NCBI GenBank assembly: GCA_963773585.1
Contig: CAVZBR010000004.1
Location: 124,001-188,000 of the forward strand
Length of the DNA: 64,000 nucleotides
Direction: 5' to 3'
Source of the DNA: CAVXJN01 sp963773585
GTDB taxonomy: Bacteria; Pseudomonadota; Gammaproteobacteria; JASBUN01
Within the stretch, counting starts at the first letter, position 1. Every line of letters begins with the position of its first letter. The notes beneath the pieces are model-generated. The model was not told the origin of the DNA, searched no databases, and saw nothing but the letters and a program-made list of their open reading frames with translations. Below, one piece after another: positions 25,375-33,822 of this stretch. Position numbers and translations under genes: made by a program.

Positions 25375-26499
25375 TCAGCCGGATTTCTCGTCGATCAGCG
25401 ACACGCCGTCCATGGCTTCGCTGAATTTTTCCGGATCGCCGTTGCCCAGTTTGATCATCAGTCGCACTTCGTTCGCCGAGTCGGCGTATTGCAGCGCGTC
25501 TTCGTAGCTGATGTCGCCGGCGCTGTACAGTTCGTACAAGGCTTGGTCGAAAGTCCGCATGCCTTGCTGCGACGATCGCTTCATCAGTTCCTTGAGCTTA
25601 TGCACTTCCGCCTTGCGGATCAGGTCGGCAGCCAACGGCGTATTGACCAGAACCTCCACGCAAACCTTTCGACCCTTGCCGTCTGCCCGCGGCAGAAGCT
25701 GCTGCGCGACGATCGCCTTGAGATTCAACGAAAGATCCATGAACAGTTGGTCGCGTCGATCCTCGGGGAAGAAGTTGATGATCCGATCCAACGCCTGGTT
25801 GGCATTGTTGGCGTGGAGGGTGCACAAACACAGGTGCCCGGTTTCGGCGAACGCAATCGCGTATTCCATGGTTTCGCGGGCTCGCACTTCACCGATCAGG
25901 ATCACGTCCGGCGCTTGGCGCAAGGTGTTCTTCAGCGCGGTGCCGTAGTCGCTGGTATCGATGCCCACTTCGCGCTGCGTGACGATACAACCGGAGTGCT
26001 GGTGCACGAATTCGATCGGGTCTTCGATGGTAATGATGTGACCGCTGCTGTTCTGATTGCGGTAGCCGATCATGGCCGCCAACGACGTCGACTTACCCGT
26101 GCCGGTGGCGCCCACGAACAGCACCAGGCCACGCTTCACCATGGCCAGATTCTTGAGGATCGGCGGCAGGGTCAATTCGTCCAGCGTCGGGATGCGGGTT
26201 TCGATTCGCCGTAGCACCATGCCGGCGAAATTGCGCTGCACGAACGCGCTGGCGCGGAAGCGGCCGATGCCCGTCGCACTGATGGCGAAATTGCACTCGT
26301 TGGTACGCTCGAATTCCGAGCGCTGATGGTCGTTCATGACGCTATACACGATGTCCCGCGCCTGATCCGGAGTCAGCGTGGTTTGCGACACCGGCTTGAG
26401 CTTGCCGTTGACCTTGATCGACGGCGGCATCCCCGCAGTGATAAACAGGTCCGAGGCTTTCTTGCTGACCATCAACTTCAATAATGATTGGAAGTCCAT
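25375..26499 (-). CDS. pilU: Type IV pilus retraction ATPase accessory motor PilU
   Basis: A 374-residue PilT-family hexameric ATPase. The Walker A is FVGATGTGKSTSLAA; the Asp box (IITIEDPIEFVH), the Walker B region (DVILIGEVRARETM) and the His box (TGHLCLCTLHANNA) are all complete. PilU supports PilT-driven retraction at the inner-membrane base of the pilus. It lies 27 bases downstream of pilT in the same orientation. The C-terminus reaches the repeat array: its stop codon stands 9 bases after the last repeated hairpin. Confidence 0.95.
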   Translation of the reverse strand: MDFQSLLKLMVSKKASDLFITAGMPPSIKVNGKLKPVSQTTLTPDQARDIVYSVMNDHQRSEFERTNECNFAISATGIGRFRASAFVQRNFAGMVLRRIETRIPTLDELTLPPILKNLAMVKRGLVLFVGATGTGKSTSLAAMIGYRNQNSSGHIITIEDPIEFVHQHSGCIVTQREVGIDTSDYGTALKNTLRQAPDVILIGEVRARETMEYAIAFAETGHLCLCTLHANNANQALDRIINFFPEDRRDQLFMDLSLNLKAIVAQQLLPRADGKGRKVCVEVLVNTPLAADLIRKAEVHKLKELMKRSSQQGMRTFDQALYELYSAGDISYEDALQYADSANEVRLMIKLGNGDPEKFSEAMDGVSLIDEKSG

Positions 26500-26526
26500 C
26501 TCGTGCGTCCTCGCGCGCTGGTGCGC

Positions 26527-27564
26527 TTATCGGAACATATCTTTGTTTTGTGCGCGGGTCAGCGCATCCTGTTTGCTGACCATGCCTTTTGCGACCAATT
26601 GCTGCAAATGCTGGTCCAGCGTCTGCATACCCTGGCCCTGCCCGGTTTGAATAGCCGAATACATTTGCGCGACCTTGTCTTCGCGAATCAGGTTACGAAT
26701 CGCCGGCGTGCCGATCATAATCTCCCACGCCGCAGTACGTCCGCCACCGACCCGCTTGAGCAGGCTCTGGGAAATCACGCCGCGCAACGATTCGGACAGC
26801 ATGGAGCGCACCATCTGCTTTTCGCCGGCCGGAAAAACGTCGATGACGCGGTCGATGGTTTTGGCCGCGGAACTGGTATGCAGTGTGCCGAACACCAAGT
26901 GGCCGGTTTCCGCCGCCGTGAGTGCCAGGCGAATGGTTTCCAGGTCACGCATTTCGCCCACCAGAATGATATCCGGATCTTCACGCAGCGCGGAACGTAG
27001 TGCTTCGGAAAACCCAAGCGTGTCACGGTGCACTTCGCGCTGGTTGACCAGACACTTCTTGCTTTGGTGCACGAACTCGATGGGGTCTTCAATGGTGAGG
27101 ATGTGAGCGAAGCTGTTTTCGTTCAGATGGTTCATGATCGCCGCCAGCGTCGTCGACTTGCCGGAACCGGTAGGTCCGGTCACCAGGATCAAGCCGCGCG
27201 GGTTCTTGGCCATTTCCTGGAACACCGGCGGGCAACCCAGATCCTCCAGGCTCAAAATGTTCGACGGAATGGTCCGGAATACGGCGCCCGCGCCGCGGTT
27301 CTGGTTGAACGCGTTGACGCGAAACCTGGCCAAGCCGGGAATTTCGAACGAAAAATCGGTTTCGAAGAATTCTTCGAAATCCTTCCGCTGCTTGTCGTTC
27401 ATGATGTCGTAGATCAGACCATGAACGGTCTTGTGATCAAGGGCCGCGACGTTGATGCGGCGAATGTCGCCATCCACGCGAATCATCGGCGGCAGACCGG
27501 AGGACAGATGCAAATCGGAGGCGTTGTTCTTGACTGCAAAAGCGAGCAGTTCCGCGATATCCAT
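26527..27564 (-). CDS. pilT: Type IV pilus retraction ATPase PilT
   Basis: A 345-residue retraction motor. It starts MDIAELLAFAVKNNASDLHL, then the PAS-like N-domain and RecA core: Walker A VTGPTGSGKSTTLAAI, Asp box ILTIEDPIEFVH, Walker B DIILVGEMRDLETI, His box GHLVFGTLHTSSA, and the C-terminal AIRNLIREDK. TAGGA lies about 9 bases before the ATG. With pilU it is the output machinery controlled by the pil-chp genes 11 kb away. It is divergent from yggS across about 130 bp. Confidence 0.96.
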   Translation of the reverse strand: MDIAELLAFAVKNNASDLHLSSGLPPMIRVDGDIRRINVAALDHKTVHGLIYDIMNDKQRKDFEEFFETDFSFEIPGLARFRVNAFNQNRGAGAVFRTIPSNILSLEDLGCPPVFQEMAKNPRGLILVTGPTGSGKSTTLAAIMNHLNENSFAHILTIEDPIEFVHQSKKCLVNQREVHRDTLGFSEALRSALREDPDIILVGEMRDLETIRLALTAAETGHLVFGTLHTSSAAKTIDRVIDVFPAGEKQMVRSMLSESLRGVISQSLLKRVGGGRTAAWEIMIGTPAIRNLIREDKVAQMYSAIQTGQGQGMQTLDQHLQQLVAKGMVSKQDALTRAQNKDMFR

Positions 27565-27692
27565 GTAGAAAATTCCTAACGCAGTTGAAACACAGGCCGG
27601 CTGGTACGTATGCTTTATATCGCGTGCTCGAGCACTTTCTTTAGCACACGAGGCCTGCCGAATCAGTATAGCCGGGCGATTTGACCCAAACC

Positions 27693-28391
27693 ATGTCCGA
27701 TATCCACGCCCATTTGCAACAAGTCCGCGCCCGCCTCGAAAGTGCCGCCCGGACGGCCGGACGCGATCCTGCTTCGCTGACCCTGGTGGCGGTCAGCAAA
27801 AGGCACCCGGCTGAAGCCGTGCGCGCCGCATACGAGGCCGGCCAGCGAATCTTCGGCGAAAGCTATGTCCAGGAAGCACTTGCCAAGATGCACGCGCTGC
27901 AAGATCTGCGACTGCAGTGGCATTTCATCGGCCCCATCCAGTCCAATAAAACAAAAGACATCGCCCTGCACTTTGACTGGGTTCACGGAATCGACCGAAT
28001 CAAGGTGGCCGAGCGCTTGAGCGCGCAGCGTCCGCCAGCCCTGGGGCCGCTGCAAGTGTGCATACAGGTCAACACCAGCGGCGAAGCCACCAAGTCCGGC
28101 GTCGCCCTGGATCGATTGCCGCAACTCGCCCAGCAAATCGCCTCGTTGCCCGGACTGCGTTTGCGTGGCCTCATGACCATCCCTGCGCCCTCCGAGCGGT
28201 TCGAGGAGCAGCGACTACCGTTCCGGGCCTTACGGGCCGCGCGCGACGAGTTGCGCGCCACCGGCTTCGAACTCGACACTTTGTCCATGGGCATGAGCGG
28301 CGATTTCGAAGCGGCGATCGCGGAAGGCGCCACGATGGTACGGATCGGCACTGCCATCTTTGGCGAACGCCAAACGGCCCGCGGCCACTGA
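27693..28391 (+). CDS. YggS family pyridoxal phosphate homeostasis protein
   Basis: A 232-residue PLP-binding alanine-racemase-fold protein. The PLP lysine is in LVAVSKRHPAEAV, followed by GESYVQEALAK, WHFIGPIQSNKTK, VNTSGEATKSGV and LSMGMSGDFEAAI...VRIGTAIFG. It buffers pyridoxal phosphate rather than acting as an enzyme. The ATG (MSDIHAHLQQ) fits homologues; an upstream TTG at 27681 adds four residues. Divergence from pilT is conserved in many gammaproteobacteria. Confidence 0.93.
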   Translation: MSDIHAHLQQVRARLESAARTAGRDPASLTLVAVSKRHPAEAVRAAYEAGQRIFGESYVQEALAKMHALQDLRLQWHFIGPIQSNKTKDIALHFDWVHGIDRIKVAERLSAQRPPALGPLQVCIQVNTSGEATKSGVALDRLPQLAQQIASLPGLRLRGLMTIPAPSERFEEQRLPFRALRAARDELRATGFELDTLSMGMSGDFEAAIAEGATMVRIGTAIFGERQTARGH

Positions 28392-28458
28392 GTTCCGCGC
28401 ATTTGGTTTTAGCAGCCGTTGCGATAGACTGAGCCCCACTTTCGCAACGGCGTGCGCC

Positions 28459-29286
28459 ATGAACAATACGCGAATCACTTTCATCGGCGGCGGGAACATG
28501 GCCGCCAGCCTGGTCGGCGGCTTGGTGGCCGACGGCTGGGACCCGCACCGGATTCAAGTCGCAGACCCGGACAGCAAGCGCTGCCAGAATCTGGCAGATC
28601 GCTTCGGCATTCGATCCGGCAGCGATAATGCCCGCGCCTGCAAGGACGCCGACGTAGTCGTGCTGGCAGTCAAACCGCAGGCGGTCAAAACGGTGGCCCG
28701 GGAAATCTCCGCCAGCGTGCAGAAATCCCGCGCCCTGGTGGTATCCATCGCCGCCGGCGTCCGCGAGCCCGACATTTGCCGCTGGCTGGGCGGCGGGATC
28801 GCCGTGGTCCGGACCATGCCCAATACGCCGGCGCTGGTGCAGACCGGCGCCACCGGACTGTTCGCCAACGCGCACGTGGACGAACGTCAACGCGAGCTCG
28901 CCGAGACGATTTTACGCGCCGTCGGCTTGACCCTGTGGGTGGAGCAAGAAAGTCTTCTCGACGCGATCACGGCACTGTCCGGCAGCGGGCCCGCGTACTT
29001 TTTCCTGGTCATGGAAGCAATGGAACGGGCCGGGCAGGAATTGGGTATCAGTGTCGAACACGCCCGCCTGCTGACCCTGCAAACCGCACTCGGTGCCGCC
29101 AAGGTGGCGCTGGAAAGCAGCGATAGTCCAGCGGCGTTGCGGGCCCAGGTAACCTCACCCGGCGGCACCACCGAGCGAGCGTTGGCGGTGCTCGAACAAG
29201 CCGGCTTACGGGATGTGATCGCGAAGGCAATGGCAGCAGCGCAGCAGCGTGCAGTGGAATTGGGCGACGCTTTGGGGGACGAATGA
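28459..29286 (+). CDS. proC: Pyrroline-5-carboxylate reductase
   Basis: ProC reduces pyrroline-5-carboxylate to proline with NAD(P)H. The 275-residue protein begins with the Rossmann motif ITFIGGGNMAASLVGGL and carries VVRTMPNTPALVQTGATGL, ITALSGSGPAYFFLVMEAM and VTSPGGTTERALAVLE, all family hallmarks. The ATG chosen is the one giving MNNTRITF; a longer open frame upstream has no homology. It overlaps yggT by 4 bp. Confidence 0.95.
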   Translation: MNNTRITFIGGGNMAASLVGGLVADGWDPHRIQVADPDSKRCQNLADRFGIRSGSDNARACKDADVVVLAVKPQAVKTVAREISASVQKSRALVVSIAAGVREPDICRWLGGGIAVVRTMPNTPALVQTGATGLFANAHVDERQRELAETILRAVGLTLWVEQESLLDAITALSGSGPAYFFLVMEAMERAGQELGISVEHARLLTLQTALGAAKVALESSDSPAALRAQVTSPGGTTERALAVLEQAGLRDVIAKAMAAAQQRAVELGDALGDE

Positions 29287-29858
29287 ACGGTTATTTTGCG
29301 AACGCCGGCGTATTTTTGATCGGCGTCTTGTTCAATTTTTACATCCTGTTGGTAATGTTACGGTTTCTGCTGCAGGCGGTACGCGCCGATTTCTACAATC
29401 CGATGTCCCAGTTCGTCGTGCGTTTGACCACCCCGGCGCTGCGCCCGCTGCGGCGCATCATTCCCGGCGTCGGCGGCATCGATGTGGCCGCGCTGGTGTT
29501 GCTGCTGGCCCTACAGCTGTTGGAACTGGTGCTGATCCACAGTATTCTCGGCGAAACATTGAATGCGTGGATTCTGCTGGTGCTGGCGTTGGGCGAACTG
29601 GTCTCCACGGCGCTGATGATTTTTATCGTCGCAATTATCATCCAGGCCGTGCTGAGCTGGATTCAATCGGCCTCGTACAATCCGTTCACCGTTGTCCTTT
29701 ATCAATTGACGAGCCCGATATTGCGCCCGTTTCGCAGCCTGCTGCCGCCGGTGTCCGGCATCGACCTCAGCCCCATGATCGCGTTGTTGGTGCTGTATCT
29801 AGTGCGCATGGCGGTGCCCTATGTGCAGGCCATGCTGCTCAGTCCTTTGTCCCCGTGA
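29283..29858 (+). CDS. YggT family membrane protein
   Basis: A 191-residue protein with two copies of the YGGT module, each two membrane helices: the first includes DFYNPMSQFVVRLTTPALRP and the second SASYNPFTVVLYQLTSPILRP. The function is not firmly known; links to osmotic shock and cell-division positioning have been reported for relatives. It overlaps proC by 4 bp and yggU by 4 bp, the standard proC-yggT-yggU operon. Confidence 0.9.
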   Translation: MNGYFANAGVFLIGVLFNFYILLVMLRFLLQAVRADFYNPMSQFVVRLTTPALRPLRRIIPGVGGIDVAALVLLLALQLLELVLIHSILGETLNAWILLVLALGELVSTALMIFIVAIIIQAVLSWIQSASYNPFTVVLYQLTSPILRPFRSLLPPVSGIDLSPMIALLVLYLVRMAVPYVQAMLLSPLSP

Positions 29859-30154
29859 ACTCCGCGGACTCGCCGCTGCGCTGGGATGGCGAGGACCTGA
29901 TCTTACGCCTACGCGTGCAACCGAAGGCGAGCCAAGACGAGATCGTCGGCGTTCACGGCGGATTGCTGAAAGTGAGAATTACCGCGACACCGGTGGACGG
30001 CAAAGGCAATCAACATCTCATCGCGTTGTTGGCCCGCGCGTTCGGCGTCGCAAAGTCCCGTGTAACACTCGAAACCGGGGCCGGCAGCCGCGAAAAACGC
30101 TTCCGGATCGAGAAGCCCGTCCGCGTCCCGGCGCAATTGCTCAACATAGTGTGA
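29855..30154 (+). CDS. DUF167 family protein YggU
   Basis: A 99-residue protein of unknown function. The DUF167 pattern is clear: LRLRVQPKASQDEIVGVHG, VRITATPVDGKGNQHLI, LLARAFGVAKSRV and ETGAGSREKRFRI. GTG start overlapping the yggT stop. It ends the operon; the 176 bp before the next gene show no gene or clear terminator. Confidence 0.9.
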   Translation: MNSADSPLRWDGEDLILRLRVQPKASQDEIVGVHGGLLKVRITATPVDGKGNQHLIALLARAFGVAKSRVTLETGAGSREKRFRIEKPVRVPAQLLNIV

Positions 30155-30330
30155 CCGATTTCACAGCTTGAGGCCTCCCATTCTCGCCATGCTTCCAGTG
30201 CGCGATATACCCCGCCCGACTGAGCGTTGAACTTGCACCGTTCGTACCCGTGACCCTAAAGCTTTATAGAGCTGCGTCGATACGGTCGTTACACGCGGGG
30301 ATATGAACAGCCGGAAAGGCGATAAAGATT

Positions 30331-32286
30331 ATGCATGCGGAAACTCAGCTCCAAGGCGAAATCGAGGCTTTCGACGACTGGAAAGCAGACCTGATCGGCG
30401 CGATTAGCGAGTTTCAGGGATGGCTGGATGAGACACGCCAGGACGACGCCGAGCATTCCCTTCGCATCTACGAAGCGATCGAATCGCTCAAGAACGATCG
30501 TTTGAACATTGCCTTCGTTGCCGAGTTCTCCCGCGGTAAGACCGAGCTGATCAATGCGATCTTTTTCGCCGATTTTCAGCGACGTCTACTGCCCTCGGAA
30601 GCCGGACGCACCACCATGTGCCCGACCGAGCTCTTTTATGACCGTGCCGCCGAACAGGCCTATGTGCGGTTGCTGCCGATCGAGACCCGACAGGACGAGT
30701 CCACCATCGCCGAGTTCAAACATGATCCGGTGTACTGGACCAATATTCCGTTGGACCTGGAATCGCCGGATCAAATGGAGCAGGCGCTGCGGGAAGTGGT
30801 TCGGACCAAGACCGTGCCGGTGGCGGAAGCCGAACGACTCGGCCTATACAGCGCCGACCACCATGGGCATCACGAACAACCGCCCGAAGAGGTGGAAATC
30901 CCCATGTGGCGCCACGCGTTGATCAGTTTCCCGCATCCGCTGCTCAAGCGCGGCCTGGTGATCCTCGACACACCGGGGCTCAACGCCCTGGGCAGTGAGC
31001 CCGAACTCACCATGAACATGTTGCCCTCGGCCCAGGCGGTACTGTTCGTACTCGCCGCCGATACCGGCGTGACCCGTAGTGACCTGGACGTGTGGCAGTT
31101 CCACATCGACGGCGCCCGACGCAGTCGCCGGCAAAAGGGCGTGGCGGTGGTATTGAACAAGGTCGACACCCTCTGGGACGAGCTGCGCAGCGACGCGGTG
31201 ATCAACTCCAGCATCGAATCCCAGGTACGCAAGACCGCGACCCTTTTGGGTGTCGAAAAGGACAATATCTTTCCAGTTTCGGCGCAAAAGGGACTGTTGG
31301 CCAAGATTCGTTCGGACGAGGGACTGCTTGCCCGAAGCCAGCTTGGCGCGCTGGAAGAATATCTCTGCAAGACGGTCGTCCCGGCGCGCGAATCCATTTT
31401 GCGCGACAACATCGTTGGCGATTTGGGCGCATTGCTGGAAGACGAACTCGGACTCCTGCGCACCCGCCGCGAGCACGCCGTCGCGCAACTCAAGGAACTG
31501 CGCAATCTGAGCGGCAAAAATGCCGACGTCATACTGCATCTGATGAAAAAGACGCGCGAAGAGCAAACCACGTACCAGAAGAACGTGGAAAGCTTCCAGT
31601 CCAGCCGCAGATTACTGCAACGCCAGGCCGCCAATCTGCTGGAAACGTTGAGTCTGGAGGCCATTGATCGGCTGATCTCTGACACCCGCAAGTCCATGCT
31701 CGGCAGCTGGACCACCAACGGCTTGAAGCGCGGCATGAAAACCTTCTTCGAGGGTGCACGCGAGGCCATGGAACAGTCCGTAGACCAAGCCGAGCAATGC
31801 CGGCGGCTGGTCATGGCGATCTACAAGAAATTTCACGTCGAGCATGGGCTGCCCGCCATTCAGCCGCGTACGTTTTCAGTGAAGGAATTCACCGCTCAAA
31901 TGGAAGCGCTCTCCGATGAGGCGGAAGCGTTCCGCAACAGCCCGGTCACGACCATGACCGAACAAAGTTTTGTCGTGAAGAAATTTTTCATCAGCCTGGT
32001 AAGTCAGGCGCGTAACACGTTTTTCAAAGCCAACCAGGAAGCGGAGACTTGGCTCAAAGACGTGATGAATCCGTTGATGGCGCAAATCAAGGAACACCGC
32101 GACATGATGGAGCGGCGCCTGAAGACATTGCGTAAAATCAATGAATCCCGCGATACGTTGGATAGTAAGATCAATGAATTGCAACAGGAACAGGAGACGC
32201 TGGAAAGGAAGCTCGAGAAGCTCACCGGCATTCGACAGCGCTTATTGCGCCCCCTACCGAGGGAAAGCGCCTCGAGCGCGGCCTGA
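30331..32286 (+). CDS. Bacterial dynamin-like GTPase
   Basis: A 651-residue dynamin-superfamily GTPase. G1 is FVAEFSRGKTELINA (about residues 62-76), with Ala where many P-loops have the first Gly; this is common in bacterial dynamin-like proteins. A TTMCPTE G2 segment, VILDTPGLNA (G3) and VVLNKVDTL (G4) are intact. After about residue 370 it is almost all helical with coiled coils, ending in a strongly charged coil (about 590-640), consistent with a stalk or bundle. No membrane helix is obvious. Such proteins remodel or stabilise membranes under stress; the actual role here is unknown. DUF4426 follows 98 bases downstream. Confidence 0.88.
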   Translation: MHAETQLQGEIEAFDDWKADLIGAISEFQGWLDETRQDDAEHSLRIYEAIESLKNDRLNIAFVAEFSRGKTELINAIFFADFQRRLLPSEAGRTTMCPTELFYDRAAEQAYVRLLPIETRQDESTIAEFKHDPVYWTNIPLDLESPDQMEQALREVVRTKTVPVAEAERLGLYSADHHGHHEQPPEEVEIPMWRHALISFPHPLLKRGLVILDTPGLNALGSEPELTMNMLPSAQAVLFVLAADTGVTRSDLDVWQFHIDGARRSRRQKGVAVVLNKVDTLWDELRSDAVINSSIESQVRKTATLLGVEKDNIFPVSAQKGLLAKIRSDEGLLARSQLGALEEYLCKTVVPARESILRDNIVGDLGALLEDELGLLRTRREHAVAQLKELRNLSGKNADVILHLMKKTREEQTTYQKNVESFQSSRRLLQRQAANLLETLSLEAIDRLISDTRKSMLGSWTTNGLKRGMKTFFEGAREAMEQSVDQAEQCRRLVMAIYKKFHVEHGLPAIQPRTFSVKEFTAQMEALSDEAEAFRNSPVTTMTEQSFVVKKFFISLVSQARNTFFKANQEAETWLKDVMNPLMAQIKEHRDMMERRLKTLRKINESRDTLDSKINELQQEQETLERKLEKLTGIRQRLLRPLPRESASSAA

Positions 32287-32384
32287 ACGGAAATCACAGG
32301 AAACTCCCGGTCCATTCCGCCGAACGTGACGTCGCGAAATCTGGTCTATAGTAGTTGCAAAAGCAACGAATCTAGGAGGCCTCC

Positions 32385-32837
32385 ATGTCCAACAGGATCG
32401 TGCGCGCACTTGCTTTTATCGTGACCGTGATGTTCCTGCTGCCGATCAGCGCCCACGCAGAGCAGTTCAAGCAGTTTGGCGATTACATCGTCCATTACAA
32501 CACCATCAACACGTCATTCCTTTCTGCCCAAGTCGCGCGGGAATACGACATACAGCGCAGCAACAGCCGGGCGATGCTCAATATTGCTGTGCAGAAGAAA
32601 ACCGACAAGCCCCAGAATCAAGCCGTACGCGCCGAAATCGAAGTGACGGCCACCAACCTCAACGGCCAACAGCGTCAGGTCGCCATGCGCTCAATCGAAG
32701 ACGGCGAGGCGGTCTACTACATCGGCGAGCTGGGTGTCGAAAACGAAGAAGTGCTCAATTTCCACGTCAAGATCAGACCAGAGGGCGCTTCCCGTACCCT
32801 GGAATTGAACTTCGGCGAGCAGTTTTTTGTTCGTTGA
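32385..32837 (+). CDS. DUF4426 domain-containing exported protein
   Basis: A 150-residue protein with a Sec signal peptide (FIVTVMFLLPISAHA, cleavage before EQFKQFG) and a small beta-rich domain matching DUF4426: GDYIVHYNTINTSFLSAQVA, and a C-terminal LELNFGEQFFVR. Likely periplasmic; function unknown. A strong AGGAGG ribosome site precedes the ATG. The gene belongs to the proC-yggT neighbourhood in Pseudomonas (PA0388 region). Confidence 0.85.
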   Translation: MSNRIVRALAFIVTVMFLLPISAHAEQFKQFGDYIVHYNTINTSFLSAQVAREYDIQRSNSRAMLNIAVQKKTDKPQNQAVRAEIEVTATNLNGQQRQVAMRSIEDGEAVYYIGELGVENEEVLNFHVKIRPEGASRTLELNFGEQFFVR

Positions 32838-32949
32838 CCGGAATACACTTACTGAGTTAACGCATTGTCCCACAAAAAAAATCCTAAACTCCACGGGCCG
32901 CCGACCGATACAGGGTTAAACCGCGTAGTGAGTCGGGGACGTATTCGAT

Positions 32950-33822
32950 ATGTTGCAGGGCGTAAACGGGTGGCAACGCCGCTGGATAGCTTTTTGTATG
33001 GCCTTGTTGTGCATGCCGCAGGCATTCGCAACAACGTCTGCCACGCCCCAACCAGCCGAATCGCGTCCTTTGACGCTCGGCATCCTGCCGTTCATGAGTC
33101 CCATTGCGCTGTTCAAGCGTTTCGCGCCGCTGCGCGATTATCTCAGCGAGGCAACCGGCCGCCAGGTGCTTTTGGAGACCGCCCGCGACTACCCTAAATA
33201 CGTACGCCGCACCGCGCAGCGTCGCTACGACATCGTCTTCACGGCCCCGCATTTCGTCCTGCCGGCACTTCGCGACGGTGCGTACCAGCTGCAGGCTACC
33301 GATATCGAACGCCTGGCAGCGGTAGTCCTCGTCCCCTCCGGGAGTGCGATCCGCAATCCCGCGCAATTGGCGGGACAGCGGATCGCAACGCCGCCGAGCC
33401 AAGCGATCGTCACCTGGATCGGCACAGAGTTCATCCGCCAAGCGACTGGCGACAACCACCCTGAATTTCACACCTACCCGAGCCATAACGCCGCCTACAG
33501 GGCCGTCGGAGCAGGTGAGGTCGACGCCGCTATGGTGGTAACCAGCATTGTCGATCCCGCCCGATTGGCACACGACGGGCTGCGGGAAATCGCGCGTAGC
33601 GAATCGTTCCCGGCAATGGGCATACTCATGGCGGCCGATCTGCCACCGGCCCTGCGCGAACAGCTGACCGGCCTTCTCGTCGGAATGACCGACAGCGCCG
33701 CCGGCCGCGCGACGCTGCAGCGCATCGCCTGGTCCGGCTACCGGCGCGCCGATAGCCGGGACTTCGAATCCATGCGCGTGTATGCGGCGCAAGTTGCGCA
33801 GCTGCCGGAAGCGCGGCCGTGA
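32950..33822 (+). CDS. PhnD-like periplasmic substrate-binding protein
   Basis: A 290-residue phosphate/phosphonate-type solute-binding protein with a signal peptide (WIAFCMALLCMPQAFA). The domain begins LTLGILPFMSPIALFKRFAP and shows YDIVFTAPHFVLPAL, LAGQRIATPPSQA and VDAAMVVTSI. No ABC permease or ATPase genes are present. Instead its stop overlaps the GTG of a membrane GGDEF-EAL protein by 4 bp, so it is more likely a periplasmic sensor partner than a transporter component. The ligand could be a phosphonate, phosphite or another small anion. Confidence 0.85.
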   Translation: MLQGVNGWQRRWIAFCMALLCMPQAFATTSATPQPAESRPLTLGILPFMSPIALFKRFAPLRDYLSEATGRQVLLETARDYPKYVRRTAQRRYDIVFTAPHFVLPALRDGAYQLQATDIERLAAVVLVPSGSAIRNPAQLAGQRIATPPSQAIVTWIGTEFIRQATGDNHPEFHTYPSHNAAYRAVGAGEVDAAMVVTSIVDPARLAHDGLREIARSESFPAMGILMAADLPPALREQLTGLLVGMTDSAAGRATLQRIAWSGYRRADSRDFESMRVYAAQVAQLPEARP

